A DNA stretch of 64,000 nucleotides from Vibrio japonicus. GTDB lineage: Bacteria; Pseudomonadota; Gammaproteobacteria; Enterobacterales; Vibrionaceae. Within the stretch, counting starts at the first letter, position 1, and every line of letters starts with the position of its first letter. The stretch lies in contig NZ_CP102096.1 in NCBI RefSeq assembly GCF_024582835.1, forward strand, positions 1,860,001 through 1,924,000, given 5' to 3'. Below the pieces are notes generated by a model, which searched no databases, had not been told where the DNA came from, and was given only the letters and a program-made list of their open reading frames with translations. Below are positions 8,719-18,619 of the stretch, in pieces. The position numbers and the translations under genes are program-made.

Positions 8719-9984
8719 TTATACTCCTTCGCCCTGCCAGTACTCCAGTATCTCCCCAACCGTATGGAAAGAACCCACAACGAGAATGACATCATCTTTC
8801 TCTGCTTGTGTCATTGCAGCTTTAAAAGCCTCGACTGGTGATGCATATTTCTCATTGCTTTCAGGTAAGTACTGGCAAAGCTCATCTGCAGTCGCAGCAC
8901 GTGGGCCAGAAAGTGATGCTGGATACCAGTTTGAAGCGATTTGAGACAGCGTTGAAAGGGTCTGCTTAATGTCTTTGTCATGCAACATAGCAACAACGGT
9001 ATGAATCGATTTCCCTTCATATACCTTTGCAACCCTTTCAACCAAATACTCTGCAGAATGAGGGTTATGAGCCACATCCAGCAAAATGGTCGGGTTCTCA
9101 CCAATGATCTGCATACGACCGGGCAATTTCGCATGAGTTAGGCCGTTAACAATATTAATGTCTGTGACATCGAGATTTGATGTCGCTAACGCCATTAAAG
9201 CCGTCGCCGCATTTTGTAGTGGTAGCCCAGGTACAGGCAAATCTTCCAGCGAGTATGAACCATGCATCCATGTCCACTTCTGCTCTGACGTTTGCTTATA
9301 TGTATACTGAATATCAACTTGATATAGCTCTGCGCCTATATCGTCCGCGTGAGCGGCAACCGTTGCTGGCGCTTTAGGCTGACCGCAAATGGCTGGCTTA
9401 CCACTTCGATAAATCCCAGCTTTTTCAAATCCAATTACATTAATGTCATCACCAAGCCAGTCAACATGATCGATTGCGAGGCTGGTAATGACAGACACAT
9501 CGTGATCAACGACATTAGTAGCATCTAAACGACCGCCTAGACCCACTTCAAGCAGGACAATGTCAACTTTTTCAGTTTGGAAAAGTCGTAACGCGGCTAA
9601 CGTTCCAAATTCGAAAAAGCTCAGGCTGATTTCGCCACGCTGCTTTTCAACAAAGTCAAAAGCTTGAGCATGTTTTTCGTCTTCTAGATCGCAACCATTT
9701 ACGCGCACGCGTTCGTTATAACGAATTAAATGAGGAGAACTGTAAACACCGACAGAGTAACCGGCGTCGAGCAAGATGGCTTCCATCATTGCGCAGGTAG
9801 AGCCTTTACCATTGGTACCAGCAACAGTAATTACTGTAGGAGCAGGTTTGGTGAGATTGGCAGATTGTGCCACAGCCTGAACTCTATCTAAGCCTAGGTC
9901 GATGGCTGATGTGTGGATATTTGATAAATAATCAAGCCACATCGCTAGTGGTGATGTGGCTTGTGGAATTTGGGTTTGATTCAT
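8719..9984 (-). CDS. folC: Dihydrofolate synthase / folylpolyglutamate synthase FolC
   Basis: This 421-residue ATP-dependent ligase adds glutamate to dihydropteroate and to tetrahydrofolates. It has the Mur-ligase-type P-loop (VAGTNGKGSTCAMMEAIL), the family motif 'VGLGGRLDATNVV', and the C-terminal 'LLDVAHNPHSAEYL'. It lies between accD and dedD, as in enteric bacteria. The gap to accD is 44 bases and dedD is directly adjacent. Confidence 0.97.
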   Translation of the reverse strand: MNQTQIPQATSPLAMWLDYLSNIHTSAIDLGLDRVQAVAQSANLTKPAPTVITVAGTNGKGSTCAMMEAILLDAGYSVGVYSSPHLIRYNERVRVNGCDLEDEKHAQAFDFVEKQRGEISLSFFEFGTLAALRLFQTEKVDIVLLEVGLGGRLDATNVVDHDVSVITSLAIDHVDWLGDDINVIGFEKAGIYRSGKPAICGQPKAPATVAAHADDIGAELYQVDIQYTYKQTSEQKWTWMHGSYSLEDLPVPGLPLQNAATALMALATSNLDVTDINIVNGLTHAKLPGRMQIIGENPTILLDVAHNPHSAEYLVERVAKVYEGKSIHTVVAMLHDKDIKQTLSTLSQIASNWYPASLSGPRAATADELCQYLPESNEKYASPVEAFKAAMTQAEKDDVILVVGSFHTVGEILEYWQGEGV

Positions 9985-10028
9985 CTAACTTAAACCAGAT
10001 AATTGCGGTTGTTTGTTAGTGTGTTACT

Positions 10029-10955
10029 TTACCCTTTTTCGTCCGCTTCTGGTACATCATAAGTCTCCTCATTTGGAGATTCGTCCACAGAAACGACTAA
10101 TGGTGAAGGTTGAGCGGTCATTTTAGCGATTAAGCTACCAATACGTTGACGCATTTCGCGACGATCAACAATCATGTCGATTGCACCGTGATCCAGTAGG
10201 AACTCACTACGCTGGAAACCTTCTGGAAGATCTTCACGTACTGTTTGCTCAATAACACGACGACCAGCAAAACCAATCAGTGCTTTAGGTTCGCCGATAT
10301 TGATGTCACCCAGCATTGCTAAACTCGCAGAAACACCACCCATTGTTGGGTCAGTCATTACTGAGATAAACGGTAGGCCTTTTTCAGACAGACGCTCAAG
10401 TGCCGCACTGGTTTTTGCCATTTGCATTAGAGACATCAGTGCTTCTTGCATACGCGCACCGCCACTTGCAGAAAAGCAAACTAGGCCACAGTTGTTCTCG
10501 ATGGCCGCTTCAACAGCACGAACGAATCGAGCACCTACTACAGAGCCCATTGAACCACCCATAAACGAGAATTCAAATGCACATGCAACAATAGGAAGAC
10601 CTAACAATTCACCTTGCATAACAATAAGCGCATCTTTCTCACCGCTGCTCTTTTGAGCCGCAGAAATACGATCTTTGTATCGCTTAGAGTCTTTAAATTT
10701 CAGTTTGTCCTGCGGCTCCAGCTCATTAGCAAGCTCTACGCGGTTGCCTTCATCAAGGAAAGTTTCCAGACGGCGGCGAGCCTTCATACGCATGTGATGA
10801 TCACATTTTGGACATACTTCTAGGTTACGCTCTAGTTCAGCGTGGTAAAGCACCTGTTCACAAGATGTACATTTAGTCCATACACCTTCAGGAATGGACG
10901 CTTTACGTGCACTTACGATGTTGCTTTTTTCTAAAATCTTTTCAAGCCAACTCAT
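10029..10955 (-). CDS. accD: Acetyl-CoA carboxylase carboxyltransferase beta subunit AccD
   Basis: AccD and AccA form the carboxyltransferase that makes malonyl-CoA for fatty acid synthesis. I use the ATG at 10955 ([14 protein letters not shown]), 308 residues, with an AAAAGG ribosome site six bases upstream; an in-frame start at 10982 would add nine atypical residues. A four-Cys zinc ribbon is present near the N terminus ([13 protein letters not shown], then CPKC), followed by the crotonase-like core ([20 protein letters not shown], '[14 protein letters not shown]'). Confidence 0.97.
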   Translation of the reverse strand: MSWLEKILEKSNIVSARKASIPEGVWTKCTSCEQVLYHAELERNLEVCPKCDHHMRMKARRRLETFLDEGNRVELANELEPQDKLKFKDSKRYKDRISAAQKSSGEKDALIVMQGELLGLPIVACAFEFSFMGGSMGSVVGARFVRAVEAAIENNCGLVCFSASGGARMQEALMSLMQMAKTSAALERLSEKGLPFISVMTDPTMGGVSASLAMLGDINIGEPKALIGFAGRRVIEQTVREDLPEGFQRSEFLLDHGAIDMIVDRREMRQRIGSLIAKMTAQPSPLVVSVDESPNEETYDVPEADEKG

Positions 10956-11130
10956 GGAAGACCTTTTCTCTATTAATCCCATGCCAAAAGCACGAGAAAC
11001 AAATTCTGAATTTACGCGTGAGGATTAAAGCATATTAAATGCCAGCTGTAGATAAAAAACTGGTTGTACCTATTTTTGAGCTTATCTCTCACACACTAAA
11101 AAGATGATAATGTAGACAATTTTACACAAT

Positions 11131-11925
11131 TTAGTTCAAATTATCTGGCAAAAACAGTGGGCCAATCGGCACTCTTGGCAATTCGAATGCATCCGGATAA
11201 TCAACGTCTACCAAGTATAGACCTTCCGCTTTTGCCGTTGCACCTGCCAGTCTACGATTCTTCTCTTCCAGAAGCCACTGAATCCACTCAGGTTCCTGAT
11301 CACCGCGCCCCACACAAATCAAGCTACCCGTGATGTTTCGTACCATATGGTGAACAAACGCATTGGCTTTAATATCGATAACAACATATTGCCCATGACG
11401 TGTGACATTCAGGTGCATGATATTTCGCCAAGGACTTCGCGATTGACAGTGTACAGCTCGAAAAGAGGTAAAATCATTTTCACCCAACAAAAATTGGCCC
11501 GCGCGATGCATTTTCTCTTCATCGAGTTCACCATGATAATGGCTCACCCCAGAAGATAAAATCCCTGGTCTCAACGCGCTGTTAAAAATGATGTAGCGGT
11601 AACGACGTGCTGTTGCCGAAAAACGCGCATGAAACTCTTCAGGAACCTCTTTTGCCCAGCGAACAGCAATATCATTAGGTAGATTTGCGTTCACTCCCAT
11701 TGTCCAAGCGACCATTTTACGACTTGCCGTTGTATCAAAATGTACAACTTGGCCAGTACCGTGAACGCCAGCATCCGTGCGCCCAGCGCATTGAACTTCA
11801 ACTGGGTGATTAGCGACGATACTTAAAGCTCGTTCCAGCTTTTCTTGTACACTTTTTACTTCTTTTTGACGCTGCCAACCAAAGTAATGAGTGCCATTGT
11901 ACTCAATACCTAAAGCAATTCTCAT
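11131..11925 (-). CDS. truA: tRNA pseudouridine(38-40) synthase TruA
   Basis: TruA (264 residues) isomerises uridines 38-40 in the tRNA anticodon arm. The catalytic Asp is at residue 51 in '[18 protein letters not shown]'. Other family blocks, '[10 protein letters not shown]' and '[12 protein letters not shown]', are intact. It heads the truA-accD-folC-dedD-cvpA-purF run. The dedA gene found between truA and accD in E. coli is absent here. Confidence 0.97.
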   Translation of the reverse strand: MRIALGIEYNGTHYFGWQRQKEVKSVQEKLERALSIVANHPVEVQCAGRTDAGVHGTGQVVHFDTTASRKMVAWTMGVNANLPNDIAVRWAKEVPEEFHARFSATARRYRYIIFNSALRPGILSSGVSHYHGELDEEKMHRAGQFLLGENDFTSFRAVHCQSRSPWRNIMHLNVTRHGQYVVIDIKANAFVHHMVRNITGSLICVGRGDQEPEWIQWLLEEKNRRLAGATAKAEGLYLVDVDYPDAFELPRVPIGPLFLPDNLN

Positions 11926-11984
11926 CTTGGATTTCTCTTAGAAAATGGGGCACGAAGTATAAACATTTTTAAGTTAAAAAATAA

Positions 11985-12001
11985 GGGGCTCATCAGCCCC
12001 C
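11985..12001 (-). terminator. Rho-independent terminator of fimV
   Basis: GGGGCT and AGCCCC pair around CATC. On the minus strand a T-rich run (TTATTTTTT) follows. It starts 13 bases after the fimV stop. Confidence 0.85.
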
Positions 12002-12013
12002 TATCATTCTTTT

Positions 12014-15000
12014 CTAACTTTGACCTATGCTATCGATTAGGCTCTTAGCTTCTCGACGAATGTCGTCGCTACCATCCACTATCGCCTCTTCGAGTAATTT
12101 TCTCGCCCCCATAGCATCATTCATTTCCATGTAGATTTTCGCTAGATCAAGTTTACCCGCAGCTTCGGCATTCGCATCGCTGTCTTCGTAACTGCTGATA
12201 CTTCCAATAACGTCGGGGAAATCACTCAGGCCAACATCAAGCTGAAGTGTGTCGTCCACTTCCTGTTCTCCTTCAGCGTCCACTTCTGCCATTAGCTCAT
12301 CGATAGTGCGATACTGATGTTCTCTAGGATTAAAATCTTCGATATCCTTTTGATCTTCCCAGTTTTCATCCGAAACCTTTGCCTCTGCCGGCGGGTTTCC
12401 TTCTGACCAGATTACTTGTTCTTCTTCGGGAATATCATCACTGATCTGCGCTTGTTGCTCAGGAGAAAGAGCAAAACCATTCCAATCTTCCCCTCCCATT
12501 TCGAGCATCGCTTCAATATCCAACCCTGCGCTGTCTGACACAGTTTCGTCTACTGGTTTATCAAACGCGAAATTCGGTGTTTCATTGTCCGGTTGATCAG
12601 AAAGCAGTTCATCGAATGCCTTTTGATCGAACTCCGCATGATGATAATCCGCTTCATTATCGTTTGTAGGCTCTGCGCTTACAGAAAAATCGTCTACAAG
12701 ATTATCAAGGTTCTGCTTTGTCTCTGTCGAATCCGCTTCAAGGCTATTGGTACTAAATAAGTCAGCAAAAGCGTCTTGCTCACTGTACTCTGGCAGCTCT
12801 GAGTCATCGAAACTAAACGACTCTTCAGACTCAGATACTTCCATGTTTACAGGTGCTGATTCCGACTCTAGATCAGGCTCCAAGGCCATATCCGCAATCG
12901 CGTCTTCTTCACTGTACTCCGGTAGTTCTAAGTCATCAAAGTTGAACGACTCTTCAGGTTCAGTGACTTCCGCGTTTACAGGTGCCGAGTCCGCTTCTGG
13001 CTCAGGCTCCGACGCCATGTCCGCAATCGCGTCTTCTTCACTGTACTCCGGAAGCTCTAAGTCATCAAAGTTGAACGACTCTTCAGGTTCAGTGACTTCC
13101 TCGTTTACAGGTGCAGAGTCCGCTTCTGGCTCTGGCTCTGGCTCTGGCTCTGGCTGCGAGGCCATATTGGATGTATCAGTGGAATCCTCAAGTAACCAAT
13201 CGTCATCTTGCGGAATACCGAACTCATTGGGTATTGCTTCTGGAGATGGCATCTGAGCTGGTTGCTCAAAGTCTTCAGCCTGACTTTCCGTTGTTTCAAG
13301 CGGTTGCTCTGCGATATTTTCCTGAGCGATATCTCCTAGGGCAATATCTTCGTGAACGATTTCTTGCGGCTCGTCAGATTCAACATTTTCTGAGGCTGGC
13401 TCAATGTCTGACAGTTCAGGCGTGAACTCATCTTCAACTACTTCACCCTGTTCAACCTCTTCGATCGCCGATGTTAGCCAATCGTCTTCGTCCGTTTCCT
13501 CTTCTTGTTCTTGAGGAGCAAGAAACTCAGGTTCTCTATCATCTAGTTCCTCTAACGAAGAAGTATGTTCTGATACTGAAGGTTCATCTTCGATATCTAA
13601 AGTCTCTTCCGTTTGAGGATTTTCCACTTCCTCAATAGCGCTGCTCAGCCAGTCATCTTCCTCATCTAGAATGGCTGATTCCTCAGTCTCAGAGATATCA
13701 CTGTCTAAGTTGACTGGCTCTATCTCGTTTTCGACTGACTCGTCATCACCTAAATGTAACTCATCTAGCAACGCATCCGCCTGAGGCGCTGTACTCAGCA
13801 TGTCATCAATAAATTCTTCACTTGAGAATCCTTCGGATGACTCCTGCTGGCCTTCATCAAACTTTAACTCATGCTCAGGTATTTCTTCACTAATTGGCGC
13901 TTCAAGGTTCTGTTTTTCTATTTCGAGAAGTTCTTCGAATAGATCTGTTCCTTCATCGCCAAAGTCTTCGCTTTCAGTCTGAGCATCTGGTGCATCAATC
14001 AGTTCATCCAAAAGCTCAGAGCTTTCAAAGGGAATAGCGTTTTCTTGAGTGTCGCTACCAAGGAGATCCTCAAGCTCAGCATCCATATCAAACATAGGGT
14101 CTAGATGCGTCGCTTCTTCTGAGTTTTCCGAATCATCTAGTGCTGACTTAGGTTCATTCTCAACACCAATTAACTCATCAAACAGGCTACTCTCAGCTTC
14201 TTCCGTTGAGACGCCTGCCAACTCAGGCTCACTATCGTCAACAAACTCATCCAGCAAATCAGTACTATTTTCATCAAGCTCAAACGCGTTATCTTCCAAC
14301 AGCTCATCTAATAATGCAGTTTCGTCGGTGGCACTGACTTCTAATGCATCAAGATCCGCTTGCGCCTCTATTTGCGCAAATATGTCTTCAATATCTTCGT
14401 CTGAAGCGATCTTAGGCTCATTCAGAGAGTTATCGCTATCATCACTCAGATCAAATTCATCTTCGTCAAAAGCACCAAGGGAGGCTTGGGTGTCTGGCTT
14501 ATCATTCGCATCGCGGCCTACGTCGTTAAACAGCTCATCAAGCATGGCTTGCTGTAGCGGCTCGCTTTCTTGTTCTTGGTGCTCGATTTCTGAATTAAAC
14601 AGTGAATCTAAATCATCTTGTGAAATCATTCCTTCATCTGATAATTCAAACTCTTCTTCACCACTTTGTTCATCAAGAGTCGCTTCATCCAGAGCACGCT
14701 CCATTTCCTCTATGCCGAGCGCTTTCTCTTTACCATTTACGCTGATATCACTAGTACTTAAATCAAGGTCAGTTAGCGACTCTTCTAAATCGAGATCTCC
14801 ATTCTCTCCAATACCTGCGAACGGGTCTTCCCCATTTTCGTTTTCAAGATTGAAGTCCAGATCGTCATCAAGGCCCGCAAAGATATCTTCGTCTTCAGTC
14901 CCATCCAGCTCGATTGCTTGCTCATCTGTATTTGATGACTCCAACTCCATTGAGTCGCCAAACAGGTCATCATCTAAATCTAACTCATCATCCAGATTAT

Positions 15001-16021
15001 TGTTTAATGCAGTAGCGGCAATTGGAGCTGCGACCTGAGGCTCTAGTTCAGGTTGTGTTTGGGCTTGCTCTGTTTGTTCTTCATTCTGCTTACGTCGGCC
15101 CAGCAGCATGACAGTGAGAAGGCCAATCAACAAACCTGGAATGATAGCCAAAGCAGCAACCAGCCAAGTGTTAGAAAACAGCGATTCCATTGTACTAGGT
15201 GCACTTTTTTGCTCTTCAGCTAAACGTAAACGCTCTGCTTCTAGTAATTTCTCAACCTCGTTACGAATGCGGTTTTCATCACCTAATTCGTTTTTAAGCA
15301 CTTCTACTTCATTTTGCACTTGCGCCAGCATCAGACGAAGTTTGTGGTTTTTCTCTTCCAGTGCAACCAGTTCGCTTTCAGATGAGGCCAATTGGTTCTT
15401 CAACGTTGATTCTTGCGCGCTTTTTTGTTCTTTCGCGATTTGAACCAGATCGGCTTTGCCTTCTACAGCAGAAACTTCAGGTTTTGCAGGCTCAGTTGGT
15501 GTCACAGCAGGCGCTGAAACCTTTTGTGCTGAAGGAGTAGTTTGAGATTTTGGCTGAGAACTAGCTGACGCCACCTTCGCCGAAGTAGCACTACTTTGTT
15601 GTAACCGAGCTTGATGTGCGTTCAGTATGCGAACCGCTTCTTGGTTAGACACACTACTGACTTGATTCAAAGAAGGAACTCGAATCGTGCTTCTTGGGTT
15701 TAGCTCGTGGATATTTTGGTTGTCAAACGCCTGTGGATTGAGTTGGTAAATCGCATACAACGTCTGTTGCACGGTAACCGTGTTTGATGGTCGTAATTTT
15801 GACGCAATACTCCACAACGTCTCATTTTCCAACGTTGGCCCATAAAATCGAGAAGGCTCTGAATTTTGCAAAGAGTTCAGTATGGGTTCGGCGTATTGAG
15901 GAGCATTCTGAATTTCACCATTAGGTCCTTTCAGTCGAATGCTTTCTGCGCTTACAAATGATGTTTGAGTCACGGCAACCATTGCGAGTGGCAACAGTAG
16001 ACGCTGTAAAAGTCGTCGCAT
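12014..16021 (-). CDS. fimV: Giant acidic FimV-like polar hub protein
   Basis: This 1335-residue protein has a signal peptide (MRRLLQRLLLPLAMVAVTQT), a LysM-like peptidoglycan-binding region at ~57-115 ('LENETLWSIASKLRPSN'), a coiled coil at ~195-275, one membrane helix at ~285-309, and a ~950-residue, extremely acidic cytoplasmic region. The C-terminal FimV/TPR-like motif is at ~1275-1335 ('AAGKLDLAKIYMEMNDAMGA'). The acidic part holds three 43-residue tandem repeats (~956-1084), an EP-dipeptide run and repeated 'DDWLSSAIEEVE' elements. In Vibrio the orthologue (HubP) anchors chromosome-partitioning, chemotaxis and flagellar proteins at the pole and acts in type IV pilus function. Naming between FimV and HubP is by family and position. 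Confidence 0.93.
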   Translation of the reverse strand: MRRLLQRLLLPLAMVAVTQTSFVSAESIRLKGPNGEIQNAPQYAEPILNSLQNSEPSRFYGPTLENETLWSIASKLRPSNTVTVQQTLYAIYQLNPQAFDNQNIHELNPRSTIRVPSLNQVSSVSNQEAVRILNAHQARLQQSSATSAKVASASSQPKSQTTPSAQKVSAPAVTPTEPAKPEVSAVEGKADLVQIAKEQKSAQESTLKNQLASSESELVALEEKNHKLRLMLAQVQNEVEVLKNELGDENRIRNEVEKLLEAERLRLAEEQKSAPSTMESLFSNTWLVAALAIIPGLLIGLLTVMLLGRRKQNEEQTEQAQTQPELEPQVAAPIAATALNNNLDDELDLDDDLFGDSMELESSNTDEQAIELDGTEDEDIFAGLDDDLDFNLENENGEDPFAGIGENGDLDLEESLTDLDLSTSDISVNGKEKALGIEEMERALDEATLDEQSGEEEFELSDEGMISQDDLDSLFNSEIEHQEQESEPLQQAMLDELFNDVGRDANDKPDTQASLGAFDEDEFDLSDDSDNSLNEPKIASDEDIEDIFAQIEAQADLDALEVSATDETALLDELLEDNAFELDENSTDLLDEFVDDSEPELAGVSTEEAESSLFDELIGVENEPKSALDDSENSEEATHLDPMFDMDAELEDLLGSDTQENAIPFESSELLDELIDAPDAQTESEDFGDEGTDLFEELLEIEKQNLEAPISEEIPEHELKFDEGQQESSEGFSSEEFIDDMLSTAPQADALLDELHLGDDESVENEIEPVNLDSDISETEESAILDEEDDWLSSAIEEVENPQTEETLDIEDEPSVSEHTSSLEELDDREPEFLAPQEQEEETDEDDWLTSAIEEVEQGEVVEDEFTPELSDIEPASENVESDEPQEIVHEDIALGDIAQENIAEQPLETTESQAEDFEQPAQMPSPEAIPNEFGIPQDDDWLLEDSTDTSNMASQPEPEPEPEPEADSAPVNEEVTEPEESFNFDDLELPEYSEEDAIADMASEPEPEADSAPVNAEVTEPEESFNFDDLELPEYSEEDAIADMALEPDLESESAPVNMEVSESEESFSFDDSELPEYSEQDAFADLFSTNSLEADSTETKQNLDNLVDDFSVSAEPTNDNEADYHHAEFDQKAFDELLSDQPDNETPNFAFDKPVDETVSDSAGLDIEAMLEMGGEDWNGFALSPEQQAQISDDIPEEEQVIWSEGNPPAEAKVSDENWEDQKDIEDFNPREHQYRTIDELMAEVDAEGEQEVDDTLQLDVGLSDFPDVIGSISSYEDSDANAEAAGKLDLAKIYMEMNDAMGARKLLEEAIVDGSDDIRREAKSLIDSIGQS
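12771..13157 (-). repeat. Three 129-bp in-frame tandem repeats in fimV, with a TCTGGC microsatellite
   Basis: Copies begin at 12771, 12900 and 13029 on the plus strand, exactly 129 bases (43 codons) apart. Each encodes a unit containing 'ESFxFDDxELPEYSEEDA' and 'SAPVNxEVxExE'. The two upstream-coded copies are nearly identical and the copy at 12771 has diverged. At the start of the array in coding order, five perfect TCTGGC units (13125-13154) encode an EPEPEP tract. Confidence 0.95.
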
Positions 16022-16174
16022 ATGAGGCTCAGCTTTGTGCTCAATTAAATGAAATTCTGTTAACTGCTAAATATATCGGATATAGAGACCAAAGCTATAG
16101 GCATAGAGCTAAAAAATGTGTGGCTCACGCCATAATCGCATGAATCTCGTCATCAATTTTTATCTTCGATTAAA

Positions 16175-16200
16175 AAAGCCTCACACGTTGGTGAGGCTTT
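16175..16200 (-). terminator. Rho-independent terminator of asd
   Basis: AAAGCCTCAC pairs with GTGAGGCTTT around a 6-base loop. On the minus strand six T residues follow. It lies 22 bases beyond the asd stop. Confidence 0.9.
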
Positions 16201-16221
16201 GATATCGGTATCAATAAACGA

Positions 16222-17235
16222 TTAGTAGTAATCGCGGATCAAAACTTCGGCAATTTGTACCGCATTGGTTGCCGCGCCTTTGCGTACGTTATCGGCAACT
16301 ACCCACAGGTTAATACCGCTGTGGTGGCTAATGTCGTTTCGGATTCGGCCAACCATTACTGTATCTTTTCCACCTGCATCGCGAACTTGTGTTGGGAAGT
16401 CTTCACCATGGAACACTTCCACACCTTCTGTTTGCTCTAAAAGATGCGTCACTTCCTGAGCATCAATCGGCGCGCGGGTTTCTACGTGAACTGCTTCGGC
16501 GTGACCATAAAAAACAGGGACGCGAACACAAGTCGGGTTCACTGTGATTGACGGATCATTGAAGATTTTTTGTGTTTCCCAAACCATCTTCATTTCTTCT
16601 TTGGTGTAACCGTTTTCCATAAATTTATCGATTTGTGGAATACAGTTGAACGCGATCTGCTGAGAAAACTCGTTCGTTTCGGCTGGTAGACCATTAAGAA
16701 GTTTCGCCGTTTGACCCGCAAGCTCATCAATACCTGATTTACCTGCACCTGATACAGACTGGTAAGTTGACACGTTAATACGCTCAATACCCACAGCATC
16801 GTGGATAGGTTTTAACGCCACCAACATCTGAATCGTTGAACAGTTTGGGTTAGCAATAATATTGCGGTTGCGGAATTCCGCAATCGCTTCGGGGTTCACT
16901 TCTGGCACAACCAATGGAATGTCATAGTCGTAACGGAAGTGCGAAGTGTTGTCGATAACGACCACACCTGATTCAGCTGCAATTGGTGCCCACTTCTCAG
17001 AGAGATCACCACCAGCAGAAAACAGGGCGATATGCACTTGAGACCAATCGAAGTTTTCTACGTTTTCAACTTTTACTGTTTTACCGTTGAAGCGATAAGT
17101 TTTACCTTCACTACGCTCACTCGCCAGCAGGTACAGATTACCCACAGGGAATTTACGTTCTTGAAGAACTTCCAAAATAGTTTCACCGACCGCACCGGTC
17201 GCACCTAAAACGGCAACGTTAAATTGTTGGCTCAT
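16222..17235 (-). CDS. asd: Aspartate-semialdehyde dehydrogenase
   Basis: This NADPH-dependent enzyme makes aspartate semialdehyde for lysine, threonine, methionine and diaminopimelate synthesis. Its 337 residues include an N-terminal nucleotide motif ([18 protein letters not shown]), the catalytic Cys132 in '[10 protein letters not shown]', and '[17 protein letters not shown]' carrying the expected active-site His. It occupies the position of E. coli usg, between pdxB and truA, but keeps the catalytic residues and so is probably a true dehydrogenase. Its ATG overlaps the pdxB stop (ATGA), so the two are coupled. Confidence 0.93.
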   Translation of the reverse strand: MSQQFNVAVLGATGAVGETILEVLQERKFPVGNLYLLASERSEGKTYRFNGKTVKVENVENFDWSQVHIALFSAGGDLSEKWAPIAAESGVVVIDNTSHFRYDYDIPLVVPEVNPEAIAEFRNRNIIANPNCSTIQMLVALKPIHDAVGIERINVSTYQSVSGAGKSGIDELAGQTAKLLNGLPAETNEFSQQIAFNCIPQIDKFMENGYTKEEMKMVWETQKIFNDPSITVNPTCVRVPVFYGHAEAVHVETRAPIDAQEVTHLLEQTEGVEVFHGEDFPTQVRDAGGKDTVMVGRIRNDISHHSGINLWVVADNVRKGAATNAVQIAEVLIRDYY

Positions 17236-18365
17236 TGACTTACCTCAACCTGAAAACCTAATTTTGCCAGTGGCGAGAGATTACAAGACTCGTCCCCTAC
17301 TAGCGTGACAGCACTATACTCGCGGCGATCCCAGTAGTTTTTACGCATCAGGTCAAAGGAACCTGGCTTACTGATTTCACGGCGGAACAATGCGTCATCT
17401 CTACGCACATCATAGATGAGCTGCGTGATATTGTGCAGTGTCGCTTCATCCCACTCTCTGTCAAGCACCAACTTAGGTACGGGTGCTGTCGGGAGTAGCT
17501 CACTGGCATGCGCATTTAATTTGTTATTTAAGAACTCACAGTAACTATTGAAAATCATCGTTGTACCACGAGCTTTCCCTTCAAGGCCGTAGCCCGCAAC
17601 ATGAGGGGTGGCGAATGCTAGCAGAGGCAGAAGCTCCATATCAACCTCTGGCTCAAATTCAAATACGTCTAACGCTGCGGTAAAGCCGTCATTTTTCATC
17701 AACCTTGCTTTCAGTGCCGCGTTATCGACGATAGGGCCGCGTGCAGCGTTGATCAGTATTTGATCACCACGAAGATTGTTTAGACGCTCTTCATTAAACA
17801 AGTGGTGCGTTGGATGCTCTCCATCGCGAGTGATCGGTGTGTGGAGCGTAATAATATCGGCTTGCTCCACCAAGGTATCAAGCGGTGTAAAATGACGGCT
17901 ATCACCTTGTTCTTGTTTAGGTGGATCATTAATCAACACCTTAATACCGATGCCTTCCAGACACTGTTGCAGATAACTCCCCACTTGGCCTGCACCGATA
18001 ATGCCGACGGTCTTGTCAAACACGGAAAAGCCATGCTGTTGAGCAAGTACCATCATTACACTGAACGCGTATTCTGCAACACCGACCTTGTTACAACCCG
18101 GAGCGGCGGTAAAGAAGATGCCTTTTTCTTTCAAAAGCGCTTGGTCTACGTGGTCCATTCCCGCAGTTGCCGTACCGACAAATTTCAATTTGTTCGCATT
18201 AGCAATCAGTTCTGCGTTGACTTTAGTGACGGAGCGAATCATCAAGGCATCAACATCAACTAAGTCGTCAGCAGTCAGCGTGCGACCCGATTTAAGAACA
18301 ACGTCACCAAGTTGGCTAAATAATTGTTCGGCATAAGGCATATTTTCGTCGATTAGGATTTTCAT
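17232..18365 (-). CDS. pdxB: Erythronate-4-phosphate dehydrogenase PdxB
   Basis: PdxB (377 residues) oxidises 4-phosphoerythronate in pyridoxal-phosphate synthesis. It is a D-2-hydroxyacid dehydrogenase family member with the Rossmann motif '[17 protein letters not shown]', the '[15 protein letters not shown]' Arg region and a C-terminal PdxB-specific dimerisation domain (~285-377). The active-site His lies in '[17 protein letters not shown]'. It is the first gene of the pdxB-asd pair. Confidence 0.96.
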   Translation of the reverse strand: MKILIDENMPYAEQLFSQLGDVVLKSGRTLTADDLVDVDALMIRSVTKVNAELIANANKLKFVGTATAGMDHVDQALLKEKGIFFTAAPGCNKVGVAEYAFSVMMVLAQQHGFSVFDKTVGIIGAGQVGSYLQQCLEGIGIKVLINDPPKQEQGDSRHFTPLDTLVEQADIITLHTPITRDGEHPTHHLFNEERLNNLRGDQILINAARGPIVDNAALKARLMKNDGFTAALDVFEFEPEVDMELLPLLAFATPHVAGYGLEGKARGTTMIFNSYCEFLNNKLNAHASELLPTAPVPKLVLDREWDEATLHNITQLIYDVRRDDALFRREISKPGSFDLMRKNYWDRREYSAVTLVGDESCNLSPLAKLGFQVEVSQ

Positions 18366-18463
18366 GGCGTGAATGTAAGACTTACCTGTCGTTTCTTATG
18401 AAATTGAGAATAAAAGCGATTGTGCAGAAAAGTAGAGAGCCTGTCGAGACAAACACAGCTCGC

Positions 18464-18493
18464 AAAGAAAAATGCCCGGCATATAGCCGGGCA
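18464..18493 (-). terminator. Rho-independent terminator of fabB and its 3' UTR RNA
   Basis: TGCCCGGC and GCCGGGCA form an 8-bp GC-rich stem around a 5-base loop. TTTTTCTTT follows on the minus strand, a good Hfq-type poly-U tail. Confidence 0.92.
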
Positions 18494-18590
18494 AAGTTCC
18501 AGAACTTAAGGATTCTAACCCGCTCTCCATGGGTCAGACTCTGCGTCTGTGCGACTAATCTACTTTGAGTTAGTCCGCTCTGGAAATTAT
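18464..18590 (-). ncRNA. farS: Structured fabB 3' UTR, probable FarS-type small RNA
   Basis: Downstream of fabB (stop at 18620) the minus-strand transcript carries about 100 structured bases ending in a strong terminator. Helices I can pair: outer TTCCAGA/TCTGGAA (18497-18503 with 18579-18585), GACTAA/TTAGTC (18553-18558 with 18570-18575), CAGAC/GTCTG (18535-18539 with 18545-18549), and ACCC/GGGT (18518-18521 with 18531-18534). Published work in V. cholerae describes FarS, an Hfq-dependent RNA cut by RNase E from the fabB 3' UTR that represses fadE. Position, terminator and genus match; I infer homology and cannot fix the processed 5' end. Confidence 0.6.
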
Positions 18591-18619
18591 TTAGCCAAGT
18601 TTGATCTCGGCAAATTCAA

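Noticed and set aside
14049..15038. A 329-codon, serine-rich open frame on the plus strand
   Set aside because: It is the antisense shadow of the Glu/Asp-rich FimV region, where acidic codons read backwards as Ser and similar residues. There is no ribosome site or family resemblance.
18497..18585. A tRNA gene in the fabB 3' UTR
   Set aside because: The outline has a 7-bp outer stem and a T-loop-like segment, but the T stem does not pair, the anticodon-like hairpin has a 5-base loop, and there is no CCA. It is kept as a structured 3' UTR RNA instead.
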